A DNA stretch of 29,661 bases, taken from assembly GCA_019309945.1 (NCBI GenBank), contig JAFDFH010000049.1:1-29661 (forward strand), written 5' to 3'. Positions 1 through 8,048 of the stretch are shown here, piece after piece. The notes beneath the pieces are model-generated. The model searched no databases. It was given only the letters and a program-made list of their open reading frames with translations, and was not told the origin of the DNA. Source of the DNA: Deltaproteobacteria bacterium (lineage in GTDB: Bacteria; Desulfobacterota; Desulfobacteria; Desulfobacterales; JAFDFH01). The first letter of the stretch is position 1. Every line of letters begins with the position of its first letter. Both the position numbers and the translations under genes were made by a program.

Positions 1-78
1 GCAAATCCTTATGCATCAAGATCTCAGCACATATCTTCGCAAAAAATCGCTCAACTTAGGTTAAAGGTAATGCCTTGA
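1..78 (+). CDS. 3' end of an upstream gene, possibly the ABC solute-binding protein (partial)
   Basis: An open frame enters from the left edge and stops with TGA at 76-78 after 25 codons. The stop overlaps the TTG start of the permease gene by 4 bases (TTGA), which implies translational coupling and one operon. In Fe(III)-type ABC operons the gene just before the permease usually encodes the periplasmic binding protein, so that is the likely identity. The 25 residues seen are too few to confirm it; the assignment rests on position alone. Confidence 0.4.
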   Translation, partial: ANPYASRSQHISSQKIAQLRLKVMP

Positions 79-1886
79 AAAGAAGTATCAGTATAACCGG
101 AAGCGAAAGGGGAGTCTGGCTAAGCAGGATCAGGAACTATCTTCGCCAGCCCCATATTATCGTTTCAATCGTACTTTTGGCCCTCCTCTTTTTTATTATA
201 ATAATCCCCTTTTTCAAGATGATAGAGGATTCGTTTGTCTGGCAATTTGCGGATACAAGGCTTTCTGAAAATGCAATTCCCGGAAATTTTACAGTTTTTC
301 ACTGGAAAAGGGTCTTTGCAAGCAGTATTACCAAAAATATACTGCATCGCCCGCTTCTCAATTCTCTTTCCACCTCACTTAGCGTATCGTTTTTTGCGAT
401 ACTCATAGGCTCTCTCCTTGCCTGGCTTGTCACAAGGACCGACCTGCCATTTCGAAAGACGATTGCGACCATTGCGGTGCTTCCCTATGTTATTCCATCT
501 TATATCCATGCGCTTGCCTGGCTTACTCTTTTTAAAAACGACAGAATCGGGGGAGCTGCCGGCATGTTGCAGTTCCTGACAGGGGCAAGTCCTCCGGACT
601 GGGTGTCTTACGGATTTTTTCCAATTGTATGCACCCTTTCCCTTCATTATTTTCCTTTTACCTTTCTGCTCGTCTCGGCCGCTTTATCGAGCATAGACTC
701 AAGGCTTGAGGAGTCAGGCGAAATTTTAGGCGCTTCAACGGCTCGTATATTATGGAAAATTACCTTTCCCCTGGTTCTGCCTGCGCTCCTTTCCAGTTTC
801 ATACTTACCTTTTCCAGGGTTGTAGGAACCTTTGGCACACCGTATTTTCTGGGCGCTCCGGTAAGATATTTTACGCTGTCAACCCAGATATACACCAACA
901 TCATAAACCGGATTCCGTCCACAGCCTATATCCTTTCTTTTGTTCTGGTGGCCATTTCTTCCGTAATCATATACTTTAATCAAAGATTTATTGGAGAAAA
1001 AAAGAGTTTTGTAACTATTGCAGGAAAAGGATTCACAACATCTTTAACCCCACTGGGCAGGATCAGGTATCCGCTAGTTGCGGTTGTCGTGCTGCTGCTT
1101 ATTGCTTCGGTTTTGCTTCCTTTTGTCCTCCTGGCGTGGCAGACTCTTACACTTTATCCGGACGACTATTCATTTGACAAGCTGACCACTCTTTTCTGGA
1201 TCGGTTCGGCGAATACCGCCTTTGCAGAGGGAGAAGCCGGAATCCTGAGAAACTTCGCCATCCTGGGGGCGGCCTGGAACAGCATAAAGCTTGCCCTGGT
1301 AGCCTCTATCACCTCAGGAATGCTGGGAATCTTTATCGGTTATGCAGTTGTCAAGGGCAGAAATACGAAGCTTTCCAAGACCGTGGAACAGATGTCGTTT
1401 CTTCCCTATCTTATCCCCGGCATCGCCTTTGGAGCGCTTTACCTGTCCCTGTTTACCCATAAAATCGGGCCGATTCCGGCGCTTTATGGAACGTTTTTTC
1501 TGGTGGCGCTGGTGTGTATTTCAAAGAACCTTCCTTTTACCGGAAGGGCGGGAATAACGTCTATGCTTCAGATCGGAAGCGAACTGGAAGAGGCCTCAGA
1601 AACACTAGGGGCAAGCTGGTTCATGAGGTTCAGGAAGATTATTCTGCCGCTTTCCATCCATGGGGCGCTTTCCGGTTTTATCCTGGTATTTATAACGGTG
1701 ATGAGGGAACTTTCCCTTATTATACTCCTTGTAACGCCTTCAACAAGAACACTTACCACCATGACATTCCGGTATCAGGAACAGGGCTACACCCAGTTTT
1801 CAAGCGCCATAAGCGTCCTGATTATTATCATTGTTGTCGCAGGGGAACTGTTTTCCAGAAAACTTGGGAAAAAGGACGGCATTTAA
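75..1886 (+). CDS. ABC transporter permease, Fe(III)-type, two fused permease domains
   Basis: 603-aa inner-membrane protein with about 12 hydrophobic segments. It carries two copies of the binding-protein-dependent permease domain, roughly residues 85-295 and 385-595. Each has the cytoplasmic loop that contacts the ATPase: EESGEILGAS in the first half and EEASETLGAS in the second. A single chain with two such domains is the usual layout of the FbpB/SfuB group (Fe3+, and related transporters for phosphonate or thiamine). The TTG start at 75 overlaps the previous stop, and the N-terminus is Lys/Arg-rich before the first membrane span. The ATPase gene follows 17 bases after the stop. The substrate cannot be read from the sequence; iron is the family's commonest one. 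Confidence 0.85.
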   Translation: MKRSISITGSERGVWLSRIRNYLRQPHIIVSIVLLALLFFIIIIPFFKMIEDSFVWQFADTRLSENAIPGNFTVFHWKRVFASSITKNILHRPLLNSLSTSLSVSFFAILIGSLLAWLVTRTDLPFRKTIATIAVLPYVIPSYIHALAWLTLFKNDRIGGAAGMLQFLTGASPPDWVSYGFFPIVCTLSLHYFPFTFLLVSAALSSIDSRLEESGEILGASTARILWKITFPLVLPALLSSFILTFSRVVGTFGTPYFLGAPVRYFTLSTQIYTNIINRIPSTAYILSFVLVAISSVIIYFNQRFIGEKKSFVTIAGKGFTTSLTPLGRIRYPLVAVVVLLLIASVLLPFVLLAWQTLTLYPDDYSFDKLTTLFWIGSANTAFAEGEAGILRNFAILGAAWNSIKLALVASITSGMLGIFIGYAVVKGRNTKLSKTVEQMSFLPYLIPGIAFGALYLSLFTHKIGPIPALYGTFFLVALVCISKNLPFTGRAGITSMLQIGSELEEASETLGASWFMRFRKIILPLSIHGALSGFILVFITVMRELSLIILLVTPSTRTLTTMTFRYQEQGYTQFSSAISVLIIIIVVAGELFSRKLGKKDGI

Positions 1887-1903
1887 AAGGAAAAAGCCAA
1901 GGC

Positions 1904-3025
1904 ATGCCTGAACTCATTGTTGAAATTAAAAACCTGACAAAGGTTTTCGGAGATGTTGTTGCAGTTGATAACGTGTCTTTTGATGTTGGCGAAAAGGAAT
2001 TCCTTATCCTTCTGGGACCATCCGGGTGCGGAAAAACAACGATTCTCAGAATGGTTGCCGGGCTTGAAATCCCGACTTCAGGAGAAATCTATTTAAAAGG
2101 CCGATGCGTCTTCTCAAGCAAAAAAGGAATACTCATACCTGCCCGTGAAAGAGGCGTGGGGCTTGTTTTTCAGAGCTATGCACTCTGGCCTCATATGACC
2201 GTATTTGAAAATATTGCCTTTGGCTTAAAAGTAAAACGGATGAAGCCCGAGCTAATCAGAAAAAAGGTGGAGAAAGTTCTGAAGTATATAAGGCTTGAAA
2301 AAATGGCGTCCAGATACCCCCAGCAGATGAGTGGAGGGCAGCAGCAAAGGGTAGCGCTGGCAAGAATGCTCGTAAGCGAACCCAATATCTTTCTTATGGA
2401 TGAACCTTTGTCTAATCTTGACGCAAAGCTGCGGCTGGAAATGAGGGCGGAGATTAAAAACATTCATTTTCAGACCGGCGCTACAACTATCTATGTCACC
2501 CACGATCAGATTGAAGGCCAGACAATGGCAAAAAGGATCGCCATTATAAATAACGGCATCATAGAACAAATAGATCCCCCCAAAACGGTTTACAGCAGAC
2601 CCTCCAACCTCTTTGTGGCAGATTTCATTGGGAGTCCGTCGATCAATAAAATTGAGGGAACCATAGCTGTCAGGGATACTGCCGAGGGCAGCATGGCCGA
2701 GGTGAGGGGTGAACCCCTGGCACTGATTACCTCATATAAAAATACTCAACCCGGATTGGATGTCGTTGCGGCAATAAGGCCTGAAAACATTTCCATAGTT
2801 TCAAAACCCGGTATTAATACAATTGAAGCAGAGGTTCAAACCATCCTGCCTTCAGGCCCTGAGACTATTCTTCAGGCAAAATACAGTGGAGTTTTGTTCA
2901 GCATTCTTGTTACAAAAGAACTGGAAGTTGAAGTTGGCCATAATATTTTTGTATCTTTTCCACCCAAACATATTCTGGTGTTTGATAAAAACTCCGGGAA
3001 CCTTTTACCTCTACAGGCCCATTAA
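1904..3025 (+). CDS. ABC transporter ATP-binding protein, FbpC/PotA type
   Basis: 373-aa cytoplasmic ATPase that powers the preceding permease. It has Walker A GPSGCGKTT (38-46), Q-loop Gln90, signature MSGGQQQRVALAR (142-154), Walker B IFLMDEP (162-168) and H-loop His200 in YVTHDQIEG. The last 130 or so residues match the TOBE regulatory domain found in FbpC/PotA/MalK-type subunits. The open frame extends upstream to 1514 inside the permease gene, but ATG 1904 is chosen: the residues before it are out of character, the protein then begins at the usual position for the family, and purine-rich AAGGAAAAAG lies just upstream. It sits 17 bases after the permease stop. The family is clear; the substrate is not. 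Confidence 0.9.
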   Translation: MPELIVEIKNLTKVFGDVVAVDNVSFDVGEKEFLILLGPSGCGKTTILRMVAGLEIPTSGEIYLKGRCVFSSKKGILIPARERGVGLVFQSYALWPHMTVFENIAFGLKVKRMKPELIRKKVEKVLKYIRLEKMASRYPQQMSGGQQQRVALARMLVSEPNIFLMDEPLSNLDAKLRLEMRAEIKNIHFQTGATTIYVTHDQIEGQTMAKRIAIINNGIIEQIDPPKTVYSRPSNLFVADFIGSPSINKIEGTIAVRDTAEGSMAEVRGEPLALITSYKNTQPGLDVVAAIRPENISIVSKPGINTIEAEVQTILPSGPETILQAKYSGVLFSILVTKELEVEVGHNIFVSFPPKHILVFDKNSGNLLPLQAH

Positions 3026-3038
3026 AGACATAGATGAG

Positions 3039-4271
3039 ATGAACACAGGACAATTCCAACAATACAAGACTGAAAATAATCGTGCCGCAGGAGAATTCTT
3101 AGATGCCCTTAAGAAAATGGAGGCGCCTGCAGTTGTAGTGCATCACAATGACGCCGACGGTCTCTGTGCGGCGGCATCCCTTTCAAAGGCGTTTGATATT
3201 CTTTCTATTGATTACAAACTGTTTCCCATAGAAAAAATACATGAACTGATTCTTGCGAAAATCCATGCCGCCTACCGGGGATGTGTGCTATATGCGGATC
3301 TGGGTGGGCAAAGCTCAGGTCTTATCGGTAAATATTCAAAACATAACAGCCTTGTCATTATTCTGGATCACCATCTGCCGGACGGAGAAGTGCCCGGAAA
3401 TGTCATTCATCTCAACCCGGAACTTTTCGGAATAAGCGGGGATACCGATATCTCAGGCGCATCTGTGTCTTCGGTATTTGCCATGGAACTTTTCAGGCAA
3501 TTACCCGCAGCCGGGAGTAGTGTCGATGCAAATCTGGCAATTTATGGTGTTATTGGAGCGTTTGGAGACAGGCAGCTGAAAGACGGAGCCCTGACGGGAG
3601 TAAACAGAATTTTTCTTGACAGGGCAGAGGAACAGGGACTTATTCAAAAGTCAAAAGGAAGGTACACCTTGCCCGGGTTCGGAAACAGAAGGATAGAAGA
3701 ACTTGTAGAAACACTTAATCTCTTAGGTTCTATAGGTTTCTATTCCGGAGATGCTCAAAAAGGAATAGATTTTCTGATGGGGAGGAATCAGGATAGGGCG
3801 ATTGCGAGGGCATCAGAACTGTCCCAAATGAAAAAGGGAAAATTTGATTTTGAATTAAAGCAAGCTGCAGAATCCGGTCTGGGCAAAACTACTCATTTTA
3901 ACTGGATTGATATTAAAGACAGGTTTTCTCCAATGGGGGTTAAAGCCATAGGGCTTTTCATAGAAAGGCTTATTGAAGAGAAAATTGCAGAACCGGATAA
4001 ATATGTGATCGGTTTCCAGCATTTCCCTAATTCGGCGCCGGGAATAGGCAAGCTGGATATTTCTCTTAGCAAGGTTTCTGCCAGGGTGCCTTCAGGGCTT
4101 CGAAAAGAGATAGAAGAGAAAAACTTTCCTGATTTTATGAAGCTGATACCAGAGGCAACCGCACTGACAGGAGGAACAGCTGACGGCTGCCACAGGTTCT
4201 CGGCCGCCTCTTTAATTAAACGGGGCCGAGAGCAGGCCTTTGTAGAGGCTCTGGAAAGTTTACTTTCGTAA
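3039..4271 (+). CDS. DHH family phosphoesterase, RecJ-like
   Basis: 410-aa protein of the DHH superfamily, which hydrolyses phosphodiester bonds with Mn2+ (RecJ exonuclease, nanoRNase, cyclic-dinucleotide phosphodiesterases). It shows HHNDADG (35-41, motif I), a second acidic motif YADLGG (85-90), DHH itself (110-112, followed by LPDG), and near the C-terminus GGTADGCHRFSA (378-389), which fits the DHHA1 substrate-binding motif. The frame is open back to 2823, overlapping the ATPase gene, but the N-terminal part of that extension is only a shadow; ATG 3039 lies 13 bases after the ATPase stop. No strong Shine-Dalgarno is seen, consistent with coupling to the preceding gene. It resembles archaeal RecJ-like proteins more than canonical RecJ, which is longer. 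The substrate is unknown; the link to an iron transporter may only be positional. Confidence 0.85.
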   Translation: MNTGQFQQYKTENNRAAGEFLDALKKMEAPAVVVHHNDADGLCAAASLSKAFDILSIDYKLFPIEKIHELILAKIHAAYRGCVLYADLGGQSSGLIGKYSKHNSLVIILDHHLPDGEVPGNVIHLNPELFGISGDTDISGASVSSVFAMELFRQLPAAGSSVDANLAIYGVIGAFGDRQLKDGALTGVNRIFLDRAEEQGLIQKSKGRYTLPGFGNRRIEELVETLNLLGSIGFYSGDAQKGIDFLMGRNQDRAIARASELSQMKKGKFDFELKQAAESGLGKTTHFNWIDIKDRFSPMGVKAIGLFIERLIEEKIAEPDKYVIGFQHFPNSAPGIGKLDISLSKVSARVPSGLRKEIEEKNFPDFMKLIPEATALTGGTADGCHRFSAASLIKRGREQAFVEALESLLS

Positions 4272-4470
4272 AAAGTCGAGAAACCGGACACAGTCAAATA
4301 AGCCGGGGTGTTCAATCCCACAGTCACTGCACACTACAAGTTTAACAAACGTTTGGGGGGACTGGTTGGCGTTACCTATTTCAATGCTGAAGACAACATT
4401 GAAGATGATACCGAACGCACGGAAATTGGTTGAAATCATATAGTTTTTAACGGCACCATCTTTATGTCGC

Positions 4471-4532
4471 CATGTGGAATGATGGAATGTAGCGTACCCT
4501 TTATTCCAGTATTTCACCATTCCATCATTCCA
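4471..4532. repeat. inverted repeat TGGAATGATGGAATG
   Basis: The string TGGAATGATGGAATG on + is followed about 30 bases later by its near-complement CATTCCATCATTCCA, so the segment can fold into a hairpin. Related words (AATGATAGAATGCTGGAATAA) recur near 6971. Origin unknown; it could be a relic of a mobile repeat. Confidence 0.5.
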
Positions 4533-4757
4533 ATTGTGAGCCTAGCGAACTAAGTTCTTTCTCTTTTTCTGTTGTTCAATCCAATATTGTGTTTAAGTTC
4601 CAGCCTACTAATACCTTCTCTGAGCTCATTCAGCTTATCCAAAAAAACTGTACACCCTTTTCTGAGAACAACGCCTTGTTAAAAACATAAGTGATTACTA
4701 TTTTAGTAACCGTTCACGGCTTGAAATTTGAAATTGGAAAGTAGAAATTGGGGCGAG

Positions 4758-4964
4758 ATGAAACGAGTTTAGGAGTTGGATGTCTACAAACTGGCGGAAG
4801 AGTTATCAGATAATACGATCATCCGACAGCATAGCTGCAAATATAGCGGATGACTCCGCTGGTAGGTTTAACCATAAGTTTTTGAGAAGTTACAAGAAAT
4901 CCAATCATGAGTTAAAAAACTCGGCCTCCAATTGAATGTGTTCATCAACAGTACAAAAGCACGA
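4758..4964 (+). pseudogene. four-helix-bundle (S23/IVP-like) gene, decayed, copy A
   Basis: After ATG at 4758 the reading MKRV-stop-ELDVYKLAEEL can be followed, then a jump to QIIRSSDSIAANIA out of frame, and finally FINSTKA near 4950. This order matches the S23 / 23S rRNA intervening-sequence protein family (a small four-helix bundle related to the Avd accessory proteins of diversity-generating retroelements). It is broken by a TAG at codon 5, by loss of the VWHDFDKWNKKVQNTV segment present in copy B, and by intrusion of a foreign 47-base fragment. The same TAG occurs in copy B. Confidence 0.7.
4847..4893 (+). repeat. 47-bp right-end fragment of the 271-bp palindromic element, nested in cassette A
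   Basis: The 47 bases starting CGGATGACTCCGCTGG and ending TTGAGAAGTTAC are identical to the right end of the palindromic element at 29596-29642. They sit inside cassette A, in place of the middle of the S23/IVP gene. The simplest reading is that a palindromic element inserted there and most of it plus flanking cassette DNA was later deleted. Confidence 0.85.
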
Positions 4965-5433
4965 AGGCCAAATTTCCAATTTCTATTTTCAACGTTCCGT
5001 GAACGGTTACCTATTTTATGCGCTATTAAAAATAACCCTTTATTTTTAATTCATCTTGATGTAATTGACTCAGCTTCCAAATTAACGCCTACATGATATT
5101 ATACTATCTCGTTATCCGTTTCTTTCCAATGGCTCCACATCGGTGCCCGGAGGGTATCGGACCGTTTGCCGGGCAACTGTTTGAGCCCTTTAGGCGCCGT
5201 TGGGGCCGCCGCAAAAAAGAGTGCGCTGAAAGGTTCTTAACATCTTGCAATCATAGGATTATCCTAAGTTTATAGGCCACGGCGGGCCTTCGGGGCGAGT
5301 TTTGGCCGGCATAAGGACCGGTGCGCTTTGGGCAAACCGGAAACACGAATTGGAACAAACCGGACAACCAGATTTTATTATATGATTTTTTTACCAATAA
5401 AAATTTAAACGATGTCAAAAAAAGGTTTATGAC

Positions 5434-5964
5434 ATGAGTGACGTTGAATTAAAAGACGGCAGAATTGTAGCTATAGAATGTTGGGACTTTGACGATTTAA
5501 AAAAACATACATTAGATAAAACTGATTCAGAACAGAAGAAACACAGAAATATAATGTTTGATGGATTTAGTTATTATGGTTCTAACACAATAGATGATTT
5601 AATAGATGTGAATACGGATAGTTATTCCAAAGCTGGTGATTTATCCGATTTCGAAAAACAGGAAGCCCCGAACTTGCCTAACGAGGATTACCATTGGGCT
5701 ATTGTGGCCCTTCACAATGAGAAAATTATTGGCGTATTAATCTGCCAATGGACAAACAACAGGTATTTTCCATTCTGGCTTTACCACATGAAATTTGTGG
5801 ACGTGAATAAGGAGTTTCAGAATCAGTCAGTGGCAGCTTACCTTGTAAAAGAACTTGATAAGGCTGAATTTATCGTAAACTCAACCTTAATAACAGATGA
5901 TTGCCCCTGTCGTTATATAAAGAAGTCTTCCGGCATCGGTCGGCCGCTTTGGGTGATTTTTTAA
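5434..5964 (+). CDS. hypothetical protein, weakly GNAT-like, possibly truncated
   Basis: 176-aa acidic, AT-rich open frame. ATG 5434 is preceded by AAAGG at a fair distance. A GNAT acetyltransferase fold is suggested by YHWAIVALHNEKIIGVLIC (strands before the cofactor site) followed by WLYHMKFVDVNKEFQNQSVAAYLVKEL, where E/QNQSVAAYLV occupies the place of the acetyl-CoA loop (Q/RxxGxA/G). The loop lacks the usual second glycine and the last 15 residues are unlike a domain end, so the gene may be frameshifted or truncated at its 3' end. Base composition is clearly lower in GC than the neighbouring genes and repeats lie on both sides, which suggests transfer. The function is not established. Confidence 0.5.
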   Translation: MSDVELKDGRIVAIECWDFDDLKKHTLDKTDSEQKKHRNIMFDGFSYYGSNTIDDLIDVNTDSYSKAGDLSDFEKQEAPNLPNEDYHWAIVALHNEKIIGVLICQWTNNRYFPFWLYHMKFVDVNKEFQNQSVAAYLVKELDKAEFIVNSTLITDDCPCRYIKKSSGIGRPLWVIF

Positions 5965-6423
5965 AAAATCTATTCCGCACCTATTCTAAATTATGTAATA
6001 AATTTCACAATTATTATGTAGCTTGCCCCATAATTTCACATATTTTTATGTGGATTTGTCTTCCCATGTAGCCCTGAAATTGACGTAAATATTTAATATG
6101 TAAACATAGAGTCTACCTTGCTTTGAAGCAGAAGAAGAAACAAGCGAAAGAAAAAGGATTCAGTATTTTGATGCACGATGCTAAAGGTCTTTGGAAAGGC
6201 CGTATTTGCGAATACCGAACACATTGACCGTGGCCGGTTATTTATGCCATAGACTTTGACGTCACCTTGCTTTTAGGTGCTAACGATGCTATAATTTTGG
6301 GGTATGACCCGGAGCGGCGGGAAACACGATTGGTAAGAAACTGTTCAGCGGATCTAAAATTCGCCTCTTGCGCTCTGGTTTAATCGGTATGGCAGATTCA
6401 GGAAAAGAATATAGAGGTCATAA
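5965..6423 (+). other. 459-bp stretch without a supported gene
   Basis: AT-rich intergenic DNA. It contains short repeated words around ATTTCACA and TTATGT (5998-6055) and, near 6318, GGGAAACACGATTGG, a near-repeat of GGAAACACGAATTGG at about 5338 on the other side of the orphan gene. A purine-rich segment at 6120-6215 is open in one frame but shows no recognisable protein. No promoter could be called confidently. Confidence 0.5.
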
Positions 6424-6897
6424 ATGCTTGAAAAAAGAATCGGTAAAGATAGACGTTCTGGTATAGATCGCAGGCTTTGCGCAGCTCCTTATGATAAAGG
6501 ACCTGAAAGAAGAATTACAGATAGAAGAAGTGAAATAGATAAAAGAAAGCACATCAGATATTGGGTGAAAGACCATATTTTAGTCAACCTCAAGTCTGAA
6601 TCCAAATCAAATCATGGACAACTTTTAGATATTAGTAAAGGAGGACTTGCCTTTTACTATTTTGCAAATGCTAAAAAACCAAAAAATTACAGTGAGCTGG
6701 GAATATTCCCGTCTAATGATGATTTTGCTATTGCAAGAATACCTTGCAAGACTGTTTCCGATACAAAAATGATTAACGAGTCACCGTTTGGTACAAAAAT
6801 ACTAAGGCGGCACAGCATTCGCTTTGAGAACTTGACACCTGCACAAAAAATCAAAATGGATTATTTCCTGAGAAATTACACGTTAGGAGAGGCCTAA
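6424..6897 (+). CDS. PilZ domain protein with N-terminal RRSGIDRR repeats
   Basis: 157-aa cytoplasmic protein. The C-terminal 115 residues form a PilZ domain, the c-di-GMP receptor: the R-x-x-x-R motif is Arg41-Lys-His-Ile-Arg45 and the D/N-x-S-x-x-G motif is Asp69-Ile-Ser71-Lys-Gly-Gly74, so both binding motifs are intact. The first 40 residues are strongly basic with the repeated pattern RRSGIDRR / RRITDRRSEIDKR, which also appears in the small protein at 11731. AGAGGTC lies 6-7 bases before the ATG. It stands alone between repeats; a diguanylate cyclase with its own PilZ domain is encoded 1.7 kb downstream. It probably translates c-di-GMP level into a change of surface or motility behaviour; its partner is unknown. 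Confidence 0.8.
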   Translation: MLEKRIGKDRRSGIDRRLCAAPYDKGPERRITDRRSEIDKRKHIRYWVKDHILVNLKSESKSNHGQLLDISKGGLAFYYFANAKKPKNYSELGIFPSNDDFAIARIPCKTVSDTKMINESPFGTKILRRHSIRFENLTPAQKIKMDYFLRNYTLGEA

Positions 6898-7058
6898 TTT
6901 AACGTCTCGGAATTTCTACAATTTGGTATACAAGTATTTTAATTGCTATAAGCGCCTGCCAAGGCACTTAAATGATAGAATGCTGGAATAATGGAAGGTT
7001 GGGTAATAAAAACGGAAAAGATCATTTATAAATTGTTTTCTTCCTTTTCTTTTCTCTA

Positions 7059-7583
7059 TTATCCGACCGGTTCCATACCGATATCCAGATATTTTTTGGC
7101 GAGATCGATATATAACTGTTTGCCCCAGCTCCAAAATTCTTCATCCTGGTCACTGACGTCTCGCACGACTCTTGCAGGGTTCCCAGCCGCAACCACATTG
7201 GGGGGAATTATCTGTTTCATCTTCACAACGCTGCCCTCTGCGACAATTGACCGTTTCCCGATTTCAGACCAGATGCTGATGATAGCACGCATGCCGATTA
7301 CGGCAAGGTCGCCAATATATTTTCCGTGAATCACCGCACCGTGGCCAATGGTGACCCTTTTTCCAATTTGGAACCTCTCGCCCGGGGGAGCATGGGCGAT
7401 GACTCCTTCTTCAACGGCTGTGCCATCTCCGATTTCAATCCTTCCGTAATCCCCCCTTAAAATCGCTCCGTGGCCGATATAGCAATTTTTTCCGATGACC
7501 ACATCACCGATCACCGTCGCAAGATCACTGACATATGTATCTTTTCCAACTACCGGTTGTTTACCATCAAATCTGTAGCGCAC
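7059..7583 (-). CDS. gamma-class carbonic anhydrase-like hexapeptide-repeat protein
   Basis: 174-aa left-handed beta-helix protein built on hexapeptide repeats (IGKNCYIGHG, IEIGDG, IGKRVTIGHG). His64, His81 and His86 are placed as the three zinc ligands of gamma-carbonic anhydrases, and the RGD motif (43-45) matches the conserved Arg/Asp pair at the trimer interface. C-terminal NPARVVRDVSDQDEEFW is typical of the CaiE/PaaY/YrdA branch. GTG at 7581-7583 is the start, with AAAGGA 8 bases upstream. It follows the decayed crotonase-family gene by 15 bases on the same strand, as CaiE/PaaY relatives often accompany CoA-thioester genes. It may act on CO2/bicarbonate or as a CoA-ester thioesterase; sequence alone does not decide. 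Confidence 0.85.
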   Translation of the reverse strand: MRYRFDGKQPVVGKDTYVSDLATVIGDVVIGKNCYIGHGAILRGDYGRIEIGDGTAVEEGVIAHAPPGERFQIGKRVTIGHGAVIHGKYIGDLAVIGMRAIISIWSEIGKRSIVAEGSVVKMKQIIPPNVVAAGNPARVVRDVSDQDEEFWSWGKQLYIDLAKKYLDIGMEPVG

Positions 7584-7598
7584 GCTAAAATCCTTTCG

Positions 7599-8048
7599 CT
7601 ATGATAGGTTGAGGTCGATGCTTGCGACCTTTTCAATGCTGTCGGGTTGCCAGCGGGGATTGTCATCTTTATCGATGAGTCGGGCCCGGACACCCTCCAG
7701 GTAATCCGGGTGGCTCATGATGAAACGGGCTGCTTCCAGGTCTGCCTTGAAGACATCTTCAATCGGGAGGTCCTCATTGTGTCGGAGCAGCTCAAGGGTT
7801 ACTACTAGAGCGGTGGGTGAGCGTTCCGACAGCCGGCGAAAAACCCAGCTTTCCTTCCCCGTAGAACAGAACCACGCGGATGTCGCGATTTTCTTTTGCT
7901 TCATCCAATGCCTTTTGGACTGAATGGATCATTTCGTGATTCAGACTGTTCAGGGCTTTGGGACGATTCAGCCCGATCATCACCGTATGATGATGGTGAC
8001 TTGCCAAAACATGTGAATCGTTTGCCTGTATTTGGTTCATAAAATCCA
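7599..8048 (-). pseudogene. 3-hydroxyisobutyryl-CoA hydrolase / enoyl-CoA hydratase-like gene with internal deletion and frameshift
   Basis: Read on minus, the first part (ATG about 8048) gives the crotonase N-terminus: HTVMIGLNRPKALNSLNHEM, then VQKALDEAKENRDIRVVLFYGEGK. The last part, in another frame, gives the HIBCH C-terminus: SPTALVVTLELLR, FKADLEAARFIMSHPDYLEG, VRARLIDKDDNPRWQPDSIE, ending at TAG 7599-7601. In intact family members about 200 residues, including the oxyanion-hole glycines and the catalytic acid, separate these parts; here they are about ten residues apart (junction near 7830-7865). The product cannot be active. This was probably the first gene of a two-gene operon with the gamma-carbonic anhydrase homologue. 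Confidence 0.8.

Larger units (their letters stand above)
4706..5010 (+). mobile_element. 305-bp TIR cassette, copy A, no transposase, IS66-like ends
   Basis: The element begins GTAACCGTTCACGG and ends with its exact complement CCGTGAACGGTTAC, a 14-bp perfect terminal inverted repeat. It is flanked by a perfect 8-bp direct repeat CTATTTTA (4698-4705 and 5011-5018), the footprint of transposition. IS66-family elements are known for ends starting GTAA and 8-bp duplications, so mobilisation in trans by such a transposase is inferred. The interior holds the remains of an S23/IVP four-helix-bundle gene and a 47-base fragment (4847-4893) of another mobile repeat. Copy B is at 23611-23998; a lone left-end match lies at 12196. 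Confidence 0.85.
4272..5433 (+). other. long stretch without a supported gene; contains a TIR cassette and repeat relics
   Basis: No convincing gene is seen over about 1.16 kb. It holds an inverted repeat built on TGGAATGATGGAATG (about 4471-4532), the TIR cassette with a dead S23/IVP gene (4706-5010), and a GC-rich segment at about 5130-5200 sharing GGGCAACTGTTTGA with the 271-bp palindromic elements elsewhere in the window. Short open frames at 5093-5275 (+) and 4260-4520 (-) have no recognisable features and fall within these repeats. Confidence 0.6.

Noticed and set aside
4260..4520. 86-codon open frame on the minus strand after the DHH gene
   Set aside because: It overlaps the end of the DHH gene and a palindromic repeat; a Cys pair is present but no family pattern or ribosome-binding site.
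5093..5275. 60-codon open frame on +
   Set aside because: It lies in GC-rich repeat DNA related to the 271-bp palindromes, has no start signal, and its translation looks like a random Arg/Pro/Phe mix.
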